Origin: Flavobacterium kingsejongi
GTDB taxonomy: Bacteria; Bacteroidota; Bacteroidia; Flavobacteriales; Flavobacteriaceae
Assembly: GCF_003076475.1 (NCBI RefSeq)
Contig: NZ_CP020919.1
Location: 186,001 to 250,000, forward strand
Direction of reading: 5' to 3'
DNA: 64,000 nt
This document shows positions 51,345 to 60,070 of this stretch, piece by piece. Position numbers and translations under genes: made by a program. Below the pieces are notes generated by a model. The model was given only the letters and a program-made list of their open reading frames with translations, was not told the DNA's origin and ran no database searches. The number at the start of each line of letters is the position of its first letter. Positions within the stretch are counted from its first letter, which is position 1.

Positions 51345-51773
51345 ATGACAAATCCCGTAACACCACCACACTACATTGGCCGTAAAATCAGTCGTATCCG
51401 AGAAATGCGAGGAATAAACCAGGACACTTTGGCTATTAAACTGGGAACAAGCCAACAATCTGTGAGCCGAATGGAACAAAGTGAAGAGATTGACGAAGAA
51501 AAATTGGTGGAAATTGCAAAAATATTAGGCGTAACCCCGGAAGCTATCAAAAATTACTCGGAGGAAGCTGCAATCAATTACTTTAACGATATTCATGACA
51601 TTACCATAACAGACAGTGATGGTACCAATATCGGAACTGATAACAATAGTACTTTTAATCCGTTGGAGAAACTTGTTGAAATGGTGGACGAAAACAAGAA
51701 GTTATACGAACGCCTGCTGCAATCGGAACAGGACAAAATTGCCTACTTGGAACAATTGCTTAAAAATAAATAA
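51345..51773 (+). CDS. XRE-family regulator, copy 1
   Basis: The ATG at 51345 (MTNPVTPPHYIGRKISRIRE) gives 142 residues. The frame is open to 51309 but the extra residues overlap the AT-rich leader. An HTH (REMRGINQDTLAIKLGTSQQ then VSRMEQSEEIDEEKLVEIAK, about 20-65) is followed by a variable linker and a C-terminal coiled coil (LYERLLQSEQDKIAYLEQLL). It is nearly identical to the gene 787 bp downstream, except in the linker, where this copy reads ITITDSDGTNIGTDN. It likely regulates itself or nearby genes as a dimer or larger assembly. Confidence 0.85.
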   Translation: MTNPVTPPHYIGRKISRIREMRGINQDTLAIKLGTSQQSVSRMEQSEEIDEEKLVEIAKILGVTPEAIKNYSEEAAINYFNDIHDITITDSDGTNIGTDNNSTFNPLEKLVEMVDENKKLYERLLQSEQDKIAYLEQLLKNK

Positions 51774-51807
51774 GGGAAGCCAAATTCCCTATCCTTCTTC
51801 TATATTT

Positions 51808-51836
51808 CCCGACAGTAAGCTGTCGGGATTTTTTTT
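51808..51836 (+). terminator. intrinsic terminator of XRE copy 1
   Basis: CCCGACAG-TAAG-CTGTCGGG is a perfect 8-bp stem with a 4-base loop, followed by a T-rich tract. Confidence 0.92.
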
Positions 51837-52131
51837 GATGTATTGGGAACATATGTGTGTGAATCCAAGTGGGTCTGTTGTTGTGGGGCCGTTGCAGTGC
51901 AACGGGCCTACGGCTATTTCACCTTTTACGTTTTACCGCTTCCTTCTCACTTCTCCCCTCTTACTTTTTATTCCGCTACTAACTTTTACTTCCCATCTCC
52001 TACTTTTTTCACACAGGCTACATTAAAAAGTGTATTTTTGTAATTCCCCTACGAGTAAATAGTATTTTTATTGTGTAAACTACCCCAAGTTATGAGTGGC
52101 TTATACATCCCAAATTTTTAATTTATTTATC

Positions 52132-52566
52132 ATGACAAATCCCGTAACACCACCACATTACATTGGCCGTAAAATCAGTCGTATCCGAGAAATGCGAGGA
52201 ATAAACCAGGACACTTTGGCTATTAAACTGGGAACAAGCCAACAATCTGTGAGCCGAATGGAACAAAGTGAAGAGATTGACGAAGAAAAATTGGTGGAAA
52301 TTGCAAAAATATTAGGCGTAACCCCGGAAGCTATCAAAAATTACTCGGAGGAAGCTGCAATCAATTACTTTAACGATATTCATGACAATACCGTAACTGG
52401 CGGCAGTAGCAATGCTTGGAACATCGGAACAGCTAACAATAGCACTTTTAATCCGTTGGAGAAACTTATTGAAATGGTGGACGAAAACAAGAAGTTATAC
52501 GAACGCCTGCTGCAATCGGAACAGGACAAAATTGCCTACTTGGAACAATTGCTTAAAAATAAATAA
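52132..52566 (+). CDS. XRE-family regulator, copy 2
   Basis: This 144-residue copy is identical to copy 1 through the DNA-binding domain and the coiled coil apart from one Val to Ile change. The linker differs: NTVTGGSSNAWNIGTANN replaces ITITDSDGTNIGTDN. The difference is confined to about 15 residues, which suggests selection for diversity or local recombination. The start at 52132 is chosen by comparison with copy 1. Confidence 0.85.
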   Translation: MTNPVTPPHYIGRKISRIREMRGINQDTLAIKLGTSQQSVSRMEQSEEIDEEKLVEIAKILGVTPEAIKNYSEEAAINYFNDIHDNTVTGGSSNAWNIGTANNSTFNPLEKLIEMVDENKKLYERLLQSEQDKIAYLEQLLKNK

Positions 52567-52600
52567 GGGAAGCCAAATTCCCTATCCTTCTTCTATATTT

Positions 52601-52629
52601 CCCGACAGTAAGCTGTCGGGATTTTTTTT
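52601..52629 (+). terminator. intrinsic terminator of XRE copy 2
   Basis: The same CCCGACAG-TAAG-CTGTCGGG stem and poly-T as after copy 1. Confidence 0.92.
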
Positions 52630-52713
52630 GATGTATTGGGAACATATGCGTGTGAATCCAAGTGGGTCCGTTGTTGTGGGTCCGTTGTTGTGCAACGGAC
52701 CCACGGGGGAATT

Positions 52714-53517
52714 TCATTCCCCCTCATAATTGATCATGGTCTTTACATTGTGGTATAGCTCAGGAAAGGTACTTTTGAAGGTGTCGGGAGTTTCAAAGAA
52801 ATGTTCCAGCAGGACAGCGAGGAATTCGAATTGGTTTTCGTAGGCATATTCCCGAAAATAATTCTTGCTTACTAATTGGCGTTGCAGTTCGTGATCTTTG
52901 TAGTATTGGAGTATTTTATTGAATTCGTCGGTGAATATAGCGGCGGATGTATCATTGCTTTTTAGGGCATTCAGGTGTAGTGCATGACCAAATTCGTGCA
53001 GCCCGAGGTTAATATTGTCGTTGGAGTTCCGGAGTCCGGACAGGAAATCGGCCCAGGAAAGAACAACGGCCTTGTTTTTAGGGCTGTATTCGCCTTTGTG
53101 GTACTGTTGGGTGTTTACGGAATAATACGTCCCCGGATAGAGGATGATATAACGGAAGACATTGATCAGGTACCGCCGCATGCCAAAGGAAAGCATGATA
53201 TAGGTCGCGGCAACCAGAATTTTCATTTCCTGGGTCACCACAAGGTTTTCGCGCCCTACAAACCGGTAGTGCAACAGGAACGCTTTTACTCGGTGTTCGA
53301 AATAGACTTTGTTCTTATCGGAAAGCTTCCTATAAAAAGGAAATTCACGTAGCAGTATCTGGCGTTGCTCGTGGCGCAGTTTGTTTATAAAAGGATACCA
53401 GTGCAGGAACAATGGTTTTTTGAAAATCAGTGCATAGAGTGGGTCAATTACCATACTCACCATAAAAGTGACCACCACAGCGGCGATAATAAGTAATACA
53501 ACAGTAATAATATTCAT
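52714..53517 (-). CDS. MtfA-like zinc-dependent peptidase
   Basis: The 267-residue protein has an N-terminal membrane helix (VVLLIIAAVVVTFMVSMVID) and the catalytic HEFGHALH motif near residues 171-178, with a downstream glutamate in FEFLAVLLEHFFETP (about 236-250). This matches MtfA-type gluzincin peptidases, which in E. coli interact with the Mlc repressor. The substrate here is unknown. The long membrane anchor is common in Bacteroidetes members. The gene ends beside the truncated third repeat unit. Confidence 0.85.
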   Translation of the reverse strand: MNIITVVLLIIAAVVVTFMVSMVIDPLYALIFKKPLFLHWYPFINKLRHEQRQILLREFPFYRKLSDKNKVYFEHRVKAFLLHYRFVGRENLVVTQEMKILVAATYIMLSFGMRRYLINVFRYIILYPGTYYSVNTQQYHKGEYSPKNKAVVLSWADFLSGLRNSNDNINLGLHEFGHALHLNALKSNDTSAAIFTDEFNKILQYYKDHELQRQLVSKNYFREYAYENQFEFLAVLLEHFFETPDTFKSTFPELYHNVKTMINYEGE

Positions 53518-53720
53518 AAGCAGTTGCAGGCTTTTTAAGTAAGGGATACTGCAATATACTATAAAAGGCTTAAAAGTGATGGATAGGTATTAGAAATTGG
53601 TGCGTAATTATTGATAATTCTAACTTTTGTAGAAAAAAGGAATATACTTTAACTAAAAAACATAGCCTTCAGTTTTTTTGAACTTATACATTTTAAGTAC
53701 AGCTTGAGTTAAACCAAATA

Positions 53721-53758
53721 AAAATGGGACAAAGAAGAAAACTTCTTTATCCCATTTT
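53721..53758 (-). terminator. terminator of the tRNA-Arg transcript
   Basis: AAAATGGGA and AAAGAAG (53721-53737) pair with CTTCTTT and TCCCATTTT (53742-53758) with one mismatch. On the minus strand it ends in a T-rich run. It follows the tRNA directly. Confidence 0.85.
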
Positions 53759-53759
53759 G

Positions 53760-53833
53760 TGACCGCGGAGGGGTTCGAACCCCCAACCCTCAGAGCCGAA
53801 ATCTGATATTCTATCCAGTTGAACTACGCAGCC
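53760..53833 (-). tRNA. tRNA-Arg, anticodon UCG
   Basis: The minus-strand cloverleaf has the acceptor stem GGCTGCG / CGCGGTC (two G-U pairs), D-arm after TA, anticodon stem TCAGA / TCTGA with loop TTTCGGC (anticodon TCG) and T-arm GGGGG-TTCGAAC-CCCTC. CCA is not encoded. It reads CGA-type arginine codons. Confidence 0.93.
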
Positions 53834-53878
53834 ATTTATGTATTGTGCTTTACCGTTACCGGTGGAAGCCTCTTTATT

Positions 53879-54328
53879 TTATGTCAATAATTTCTTTACG
53901 ATAGTAGAGATGGTTTTACCATCTGCTTTTCCTGCTAATTCTGCAGAAGCCAATCCCATCACTTTACCCATAGCTGCCATACCAGCAGCGCCATTGTCAG
54001 CGATAATTTTAGCAACTATTGTTTCAACTTCTGCTTCTGATAACTGAGCTGGAAGGAATTTTTCAATTACTGCAGCCTGTGCTATTTCCGGTTCAGCAAG
54101 ATCAGGACGTCCTTGCTCAATGTAAATTGCAGCACTGTCTTTTCTTTGTTTTACCAAACGCTGAAGCAATTTGATTTCATCTTCTTCAGAAACTTCTTCT
54201 TTCGCACCACTTTCTGTTTGCGCCAGCAATAAAGCAGATTTTACCGCTCTTAACGATTCCAAAGTTACGGTATCTTTTGCTTTCATCGCTGTTTTGATAT
54301 CGTCCATTATTCGTACTTGCAGGCTCAT
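53879..54328 (-). CDS. GatB/YqeY domain protein
   Basis: The 149-residue protein has the YqeY pattern: MDDIKTAMKAKDTVTLESLR, AVKSALLLAQTE, LVKQRKDSAAIYIEQGRPDL and AAGMAAMGKVMGLASAELAG. It is homologous to the tRNA-binding tail of GatB and may aid tRNA-dependent amidation, though its exact role is unproven. It lies between the tRNA gene and ftsZ. Confidence 0.92.
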   Translation of the reverse strand: MSLQVRIMDDIKTAMKAKDTVTLESLRAVKSALLLAQTESGAKEEVSEEDEIKLLQRLVKQRKDSAAIYIEQGRPDLAEPEIAQAAVIEKFLPAQLSEAEVETIVAKIIADNGAAGMAAMGKVMGLASAELAGKADGKTISTIVKKLLT

Positions 54329-54469
54329 ATAATTATAGGTGTTACGTTAGTATTATGTACACAACATTTTTTTCCGGGTTGCCTTCTGCATCAATCGGGG
54401 CTCATTCTTAAACTGCACGAGGCCGTTTTTGACACCCTGCCCAAAAGCATTTGTGTTATGTGAGTGCGA

Positions 54470-54512
54470 AGATAAAAAAATAACCCGAAAATTTCAAGGA
54501 AATTTTCGGGTT
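54470..54512 (-). terminator. intrinsic terminator of ftsZ and the cell-division cluster
   Basis: AACCCGAAAATTT (54482-54494) / AAATTTTCGGGTT (54500-54512) is a perfect 13-bp stem. On the minus strand it runs into a T-rich tract, just after the ftsZ stop. Confidence 0.9.
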
Positions 54513-54536
54513 ATCGGGTTTTTTGGTTGGGATAGT

Positions 54537-56471
54537 CTAATCTACATTGTCATGCAGATAAGAATTATTTGAACGCAGTTGTAAATCATCATTGCTGTCT
54601 GTACCCAAAGACATTCTTGATTTTGCGCTAGTTGGCTGATTGTTAGAAAGATCTATACCCATCCTTTTGTACGCTGGTTCTTTTTCGAACTCATCGACGC
54701 GGGAAGCGTTGTTGTGGAATTTATAATTAAATTCTTTCATCTTTCTTCTTCTTTCGTCGGCTCTCATCCTTAAAGTATCCTCAATTGTCATTTCAACTGG
54801 TGATATTTCTTCAAAAACGGTAGCTGATTGTGCCGCAGGCTCCACTTTTTTAATGGTGATGTTTAATTCTTCTGCGATTGGCTCTTCTACTTTAGCCGCT
54901 GGTTTGGACGAAACAAGTTCGTTTTCCACTTCCATATATTCTTCCAGGGAATAGCGTACGATACCATTTTGGTTCAGTTCGGTCATTGGGACTACCTGTA
55001 CCGGTTCGTTAACTTTGATATCTCTGGTTTCCTGAGTCAGTTCAAAAAGTAATTTTTCTTCCTGTCTCGCTACCGGTTCCTGTTTTACAATTGGCAGGTC
55101 AAAAGAAAAAGTAACTTGTTCTTCCTGTACAATTGTCTGCTGCGGCTTGGCAACTTCCGCTTCTCTTACTTCCGGCGTAGTGATAAAAAACTGAGTCTCT
55201 CTTACAGGGGATACAATTTCAAATGTCACATCAAGGTTCTTGATAAATTCAGATGTAGGAACAAGATTCATTTCGAATTTTGGTTTCTCTTCAACTACAT
55301 CTTCTTCAAGGGAAAAAATGATTTTTTCCTCAATTTTTGGTTCTTCAGCCGGAGTATTTTCCGATTTAGCAGAAAAATCAAACGCAGGGACTACGTTTCT
55401 ATGTGATAATTCGTGAACGATTTTCTGTTCATCTTCCAGGGAGTGGATGATTTTCTTAGGTTCTGTATTCACGATACCATTTTGTTGCTCCACGTTAAAA
55501 CCTGTTGCAATGATAGTAACCGCTACGGCATCTCCTAAAGACTCATCTTCTCCAACCCCCATAATGATATTGGCATTAAAGCCCGCTTCATTCTGGATGT
55601 GGTCATTGATCTCTCCCATTTCGTCCATGGTGATCTCGCTGGTTCCTGAAACGATAAGCAACAATACGTTCTTGGCACCTGTAATCTTATTGTCATTCAG
55701 CAATGGCGAATCCAAAGCACTTACGATAGCCTCTTTAGCTCTGTTTTCACCAGAAGCTGTGGCAGATCCCATGATTGCCGTTCCGCTGTTGGACAATACT
55801 GTCTTAGCGTCACGTAAATCGATGTTCAGTGCGTAGTGGTTCGTAATTACTTCGGCAATACCCCTGGAGGCAGTGGCCAAAACTTCATCGGCTTTGGAGA
55901 ATCCGGATTTGAATCCCAGGTTTCCATACACCTCTCTTAATTTATTGTTGTTGATTACAATTAAGGAATCTACCTGTTTTCTCAATCGTTCTACACCCAG
56001 TAAAGCCTGCTCCTGGCGTACTTTACCTTCGAACTGGAAAGGAATGGTCACGATCCCTACGGTAAGGATATCGCGTTCTTTAGCCAGTTGTGCAATTACG
56101 GGAGCTGCACCGGTTCCGGTTCCGCCGCCCATACCTGCCGTAATGAATACCATTTTGGTATTCGTATCCAGCATTTTCTCAATTTCAGCTATGCTTTCAA
56201 TCGCAGACTGCTGTCCTACTTCAGGATTAGCACCTGCTCCGAGCCCTTCGGTAAGGCTCACACCCAATTGTATCTTGTTTGGTACTGAACTACTTTGTAA
56301 TGCCTGAGAATCGGTATTGCAGACGATAAAGTCTACTCCTTTGATTCCCTGCTTAAACATGTGATTAATCGCGTTGCTTCCGCCCCCGCCTACACCAATT
56401 ACTTTGATCACATTTGATTGATTTTTGGGTAAATCAAATGAGATGCTTCCAAATTCTGAGTTGCCTGTCAT
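54537..56471 (-). CDS. ftsZ: cell division protein FtsZ
   Basis: This tubulin-like GTPase has GVGGGGSNAINHM near residues 26-38, the GTP-binding loop GMGGGTGTGAAPVIA near 113-127 and a NNDKITGAKNVLLLI region in the C-terminal subdomain. It forms the Z ring. At 644 residues it is far longer than typical 380-residue FtsZ. The extra 300 residues after about 330 are Glu/Pro-rich and probably disordered, as in other Flavobacteriia, ending before YLHDNVD. It is the last gene of the cluster. Confidence 0.97.
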   Translation of the reverse strand: MTGNSEFGSISFDLPKNQSNVIKVIGVGGGGSNAINHMFKQGIKGVDFIVCNTDSQALQSSSVPNKIQLGVSLTEGLGAGANPEVGQQSAIESIAEIEKMLDTNTKMVFITAGMGGGTGTGAAPVIAQLAKERDILTVGIVTIPFQFEGKVRQEQALLGVERLRKQVDSLIVINNNKLREVYGNLGFKSGFSKADEVLATASRGIAEVITNHYALNIDLRDAKTVLSNSGTAIMGSATASGENRAKEAIVSALDSPLLNDNKITGAKNVLLLIVSGTSEITMDEMGEINDHIQNEAGFNANIIMGVGEDESLGDAVAVTIIATGFNVEQQNGIVNTEPKKIIHSLEDEQKIVHELSHRNVVPAFDFSAKSENTPAEEPKIEEKIIFSLEEDVVEEKPKFEMNLVPTSEFIKNLDVTFEIVSPVRETQFFITTPEVREAEVAKPQQTIVQEEQVTFSFDLPIVKQEPVARQEEKLLFELTQETRDIKVNEPVQVVPMTELNQNGIVRYSLEEYMEVENELVSSKPAAKVEEPIAEELNITIKKVEPAAQSATVFEEISPVEMTIEDTLRMRADERRRKMKEFNYKFHNNASRVDEFEKEPAYKRMGIDLSNNQPTSAKSRMSLGTDSNDDLQLRSNNSYLHDNVD

Positions 56472-56559
56472 AATATTGGTTTTTAAATTACTTTTTCAAT
56501 TTTTTTTTCCTTTTCATTTGCCGTTTCCGGGGAATTGGCCTGCTGCTTTTTATAAACGC

Positions 56560-57963
56560 TTATTCCGCGTTATCCAAAAAGTCTTTTATTTTGTCAATAT
56601 ACTTGTCAAAGAATGACCTGCGTACCTTTTTCTCCGTCGATTCGGAATCATTCCTAACACTGGCAGTTGTTGTTGCCACGGCTACTTTTACTTCTTCATA
56701 GACTTCCACTGGAGGCGCTACCGGCTCCGGCTGTCTTGGCTGCTGGTACACTACTTTCTCCGGAACAACTACTGTTTCATGCATCGGGATAGCACTTCGG
56801 GTATTATTTCGGATGCTGTTCATCACCAATCCTACTGCAGTTGCATACAATGGGCTACTGATCTCTTCGCTGGAATTCCCTGCCAGATGCTCGTTTGGAT
56901 ATCCGATACGGGTATCCATTCCGGTGATGTATTCTACCAGTTGCTTGATGTGCATTAACTGCGCACCACCTCCGGTGAGTACGATCCCTGCAATTAATTT
57001 CTTGCGGGGGTCTTCGTGTCCGTATGCTTTGATTTCAGAAAATACCTGCTCAATAATTTCCACCACACGGGCATGGATAATTTTCGAAAGGTTTTTCAGC
57101 GAAATCTCTTTCGGCTCTCTTCCTCTTAATCCTGGAATAGAAACGATTTCATTGTCTTTATTTTCTCCTGGCCATGCTGATCCAAATTTTACTTTAAGCA
57201 ATTCTGCCTGTTTTTCAATTATGGAACATCCTTCCTTGATATCTTCAGTAATTACATTGCCTCCAAAAGGAATAACCGCCGTATGACGGATAATACCGTC
57301 TTTAAAAATAGCCAGGTCTGTAGTACCGCCACCGATATCGATAAGGGCTACACCTGCTTCTTTTTCTTCCTGGCTCAATACAGCATCTGCCGAAGCAAGG
57401 GGCTCCAAAGTGAGTCCTGATAAATCAAGGCCTGCACTTTTAATACATCTTCCTACATTCCTGATAGAAGATGCCTGTCCCACAACTACGTGAAAACTAC
57501 TTTCCAGTCGTCCGCCATACATACCAATAGGCTCACTAATCTCGGATTGCCCGTCGATTTTGAATTCCTGTGGCAATACATGGATGATTTCCTCTCCTGG
57601 CAGCATCGCCAGTTTGTGCACCTGGTTGATCAACAGGTCGATATCATTATCGCCAATAACCTCTTCAGGATTACTCCTGCTGATGTAGTCACTGTGCTGG
57701 ATGCTTCTGATATGCTGTCCTGCGATTCCCACAACAACATCTTTAATCTGGTAACCTGAATTAGCTTCCGCCTCTACAATTGCCTGTTGGATGGATTGGA
57801 TGGTTTGTGTGATATTATTCACCACGCCCCGGGCTACACCTAAACTTTTAGATTTACCGATACCCAAAATCTCCAATTTTCCATACTCATTTTTCTTGCC
57901 TATCATGGCGACAATCTTCGTTGTGCCAATGTCAAGACCTACTGCAATACTTTCTTTTTCCAT
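56560..57963 (-). CDS. ftsA: cell division protein FtsA
   Basis: The 467-residue actin-like protein has VGLDIGTTKIVAMIGKK at the N-terminus, VALIDIGGGTTDLAIFKDG near 205-222 and VLTGGGAQLMHIKQLVEY near 330-348. The C-terminus is basic and amphipathic (KYIDKIKDFLDNAE) and could anchor to the membrane. FtsA tethers FtsZ to the inner membrane. It starts 3 bases past the ftsQ stop. Confidence 0.97.
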   Translation of the reverse strand: MEKESIAVGLDIGTTKIVAMIGKKNEYGKLEILGIGKSKSLGVARGVVNNITQTIQSIQQAIVEAEANSGYQIKDVVVGIAGQHIRSIQHSDYISRSNPEEVIGDNDIDLLINQVHKLAMLPGEEIIHVLPQEFKIDGQSEISEPIGMYGGRLESSFHVVVGQASSIRNVGRCIKSAGLDLSGLTLEPLASADAVLSQEEKEAGVALIDIGGGTTDLAIFKDGIIRHTAVIPFGGNVITEDIKEGCSIIEKQAELLKVKFGSAWPGENKDNEIVSIPGLRGREPKEISLKNLSKIIHARVVEIIEQVFSEIKAYGHEDPRKKLIAGIVLTGGGAQLMHIKQLVEYITGMDTRIGYPNEHLAGNSSEEISSPLYATAVGLVMNSIRNNTRSAIPMHETVVVPEKVVYQQPRQPEPVAPPVEVYEEVKVAVATTTASVRNDSESTEKKVRRSFFDKYIDKIKDFLDNAE

Positions 57964-57966
57964 ATT

Positions 57967-58692
57967 CTAATTTTTGGTACACACTACTTGTTGCGTAAAC
58001 TTCAAATTCACTTTTTTATAATCATAAATCAGACTGTCCTGGACAGCTTTCTGAAAAAACGCTTTATAGTTGTTGAACTTCTTCTCTATATTCACGGTTT
58101 TCCCGAATTCTATTTCATAATCATAATTCCTGTTCATCATTTTTACGCTTCCACTCGGCAGAATCTGAATGCCAATGATGTTTTGGTGTAAAAATTTATC
58201 CTCAAAAATGTATTTCAATAATGTATTGAAACCCGCCTGATTTTCGGGCTTAATTTCTCCCGAAACCAGGAGCACCCGCGCAGCATAATTGTTTGACAAA
58301 GGCATTCTATTTCCTTCTGAATCAATATAAAACGAATCTTCCCCACCCGACACACGGGCAATAGGAGTCTTCTGTTTTACTTCGGCTTTCAGGATACCAT
58401 CAACCGTAACGAATACTTCAGCTTTCTGAATCATTTCGTTAGTATCAAGGGCTTTTTCTAATCTATTCAAATCTAATTTATCTTTAGCAATTGTTTTTGA
58501 ACCACCAAAATTTTGTATTAACAAGTTATCAACCGTTTCACGGGTCACAAAAAGCTTCTCCTGATTGGTAAAACTGATCACCGGACCAGTCACTTTCCGG
58601 TGTTCATTCCGGTTTGAAGTGAATGAATACAGAAAAATAACCACGCCAAAAAGAGCGATTAATTTTACGTTTATCCAGTTAAATTTTTTCAT
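57967..58692 (-). CDS. ftsQ: cell division protein FtsQ
   Basis: The 241-residue protein has a short cytoplasmic start, one membrane helix (KLIALFGVVIFLYSF) and a periplasmic part with a POTRA-like region (TRETVDNLLIQNFG, AEVFVTVDGILKAEVKQKTP) and the conserved ARVSGGEDSFYIDSEGNRMP. FtsQ connects early and late division proteins. It overlaps murC by 14 bases. Confidence 0.93.
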   Translation of the reverse strand: MKKFNWINVKLIALFGVVIFLYSFTSNRNEHRKVTGPVISFTNQEKLFVTRETVDNLLIQNFGGSKTIAKDKLDLNRLEKALDTNEMIQKAEVFVTVDGILKAEVKQKTPIARVSGGEDSFYIDSEGNRMPLSNNYAARVLLVSGEIKPENQAGFNTLLKYIFEDKFLHQNIIGIQILPSGSVKMMNRNYDYEIEFGKTVNIEKKFNNYKAFFQKAVQDSLIYDYKKVNLKFTQQVVCTKN

Positions 58693-60028
58693 TTAATGCT
58701 TTTTTTATACCACTTACCATTTCTCCAATATCGCCTGCCCCGATCGTAATAATTACACTCGCATCACTGGCTAAAATGGCAGCCGTCAATTCTTCTTTTC
58801 CGACTAATTTTTTATTCTCCATCTGGATTTTATCCAAAAGCCATTGTGAATCTACTCCTTTAATCGGAAGCTCCCGGGCCGGATAGATATCCAATAGGAT
58901 CACTTCATCAAAAGCGGCAAGGCTTTCGGCAAAACCATCGATAAAATCACGGGTCCTGCTGAATAAATGAGGCTGGAATATTGCCAGTTTTTTCTGGTTG
59001 GGATACAACTCCGAAACCGCCTGGTGTACCGCATTTATTTCCGTGGGATGGTGTGCATAATCATCAATATATACCAAACCCCCTGTTTTAATCTGATAGG
59101 AAAATCGCCTTCTGACGCCCTTGAAAGAGGCGAGTGCCGCGATACAATCCTTATTTTCAATACCGTAGCTTTTCGCCATAGCCAAAGCTAGTAGCGCATT
59201 GGTAAGATTGTGCCTGCCCGGAAGCGCAAACCGGATATCGGCTATGGTTTCCGTTGGCGTTTTTACATCAAAAACATAACTGCCGTTTTCAATTTTTATA
59301 TTGAGTGCTGTAAAATCAGCCGACTCTCCAACAGCAACCGTCAGGCCTTCCAATGGAAGTTCTTTGGTAATGAACAAATTCTTTTTATCTGTAATCTTAT
59401 CGGCAAACTCTACAAATGAAGCCTGTATGGATGCTGCGTCGCCATAGATGTCCAAATGATCGGAATCCATTGACGTAATGCACGCAATATTAGGATGCAA
59501 ATGCAGGAAGGAGCGATCAAATTCATCTGCTTCTACGACAGTTACCGATTTACCATTTCCGATCAGGTTAGAGTTGTAATTTTCTACAATCCCACCTACA
59601 AAAGCGGTAACATCCACACCACTCTGAAACAAGATATGCCCCAAAATACTGGAAGTGGTTGTTTTGCCATGCGTTCCCGCTACAGCAAAACAAAAGGTAT
59701 CCTGGGTAATAATGCCCAGCACTTCTGCTCTTTTACGGATCTGGTAGTCTCTTTCAATGAAGAAATTCCACTCCGAATGGGTCACCGGTACCGCAGGGGT
59801 AATAATGACGATTGTATCTTCTTTATAGAACGTCTCCGGAATTAAGTCAATACGATCTTCAAAATGAATTGAAATCCCGGATTCCTGCAACTCCCGTGTC
59901 AGGGCGGTTTCCGTTTTATCGTATCCAGATACGTTTTTGCCCAGGGTTTTGAAATACCGTGCCAACGCACTCATCCCAATCCCTCCGATGCCTATAAAAT
60001 AAACGTTATGTATCTGACTTAAATTCAT
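58679..60028 (-). CDS. murC: UDP-N-acetylmuramate-L-alanine ligase
   Basis: The 449-residue ligase has FIGIGGIGMSALARYFKTLG at the start, the ATP site VAGTHGKTTTSSILGHIL near 114-131, an EADEFDRSFLHLHP segment, and DDYAHHPTEINAVHQAV near 318-334. It adds L-alanine to UDP-N-acetylmuramate in the cytoplasm. It sits between murG and ftsQ. Confidence 0.97.
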   Translation of the reverse strand: MNLSQIHNVYFIGIGGIGMSALARYFKTLGKNVSGYDKTETALTRELQESGISIHFEDRIDLIPETFYKEDTIVIITPAVPVTHSEWNFFIERDYQIRKRAEVLGIITQDTFCFAVAGTHGKTTTSSILGHILFQSGVDVTAFVGGIVENYNSNLIGNGKSVTVVEADEFDRSFLHLHPNIACITSMDSDHLDIYGDAASIQASFVEFADKITDKKNLFITKELPLEGLTVAVGESADFTALNIKIENGSYVFDVKTPTETIADIRFALPGRHNLTNALLALAMAKSYGIENKDCIAALASFKGVRRRFSYQIKTGGLVYIDDYAHHPTEINAVHQAVSELYPNQKKLAIFQPHLFSRTRDFIDGFAESLAAFDEVILLDIYPARELPIKGVDSQWLLDKIQMENKKLVGKEELTAAILASDASVIITIGAGDIGEMVSGIKKALNEKI

Positions 60029-60070
60029 GTTCTTTTCTTTTTATTACCGTTAAAAGCGGTTTACTGTATG

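Larger units (their letters stand above)
51102..51888. repeat. tandem XRE cassette, unit 1 (787 bp)
   Basis: The unit runs from one CCGTTGC-type hairpin to the next and holds a T/C-rich stretch, a promoter-like region, an XRE gene and a terminator. Unit 2 follows directly and is nearly identical over its whole length, including non-coding parts. Confidence 0.9.
51889..52681. repeat. tandem XRE cassette, unit 2 (793 bp)
   Basis: This is the second unit of the tandem duplication, 6 bp longer than unit 1 because of a length change inside the regulator gene. A third hairpin start (CCGTTGTTGTGCAACGG) at 52682 marks the beginning of a truncated third unit. Confidence 0.9.

Noticed and set aside
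53721..53758. Independent small RNA downstream of tRNA-Arg
   Set aside because: The perfect stem followed by T-rich sequence on the tRNA strand is best explained as a terminator.
54578..56471. FtsZ thought to be fused to another protein because of its length
   Set aside because: The tail is a low-complexity Glu/Pro linker, normal in Flavobacteriia, with no second domain.
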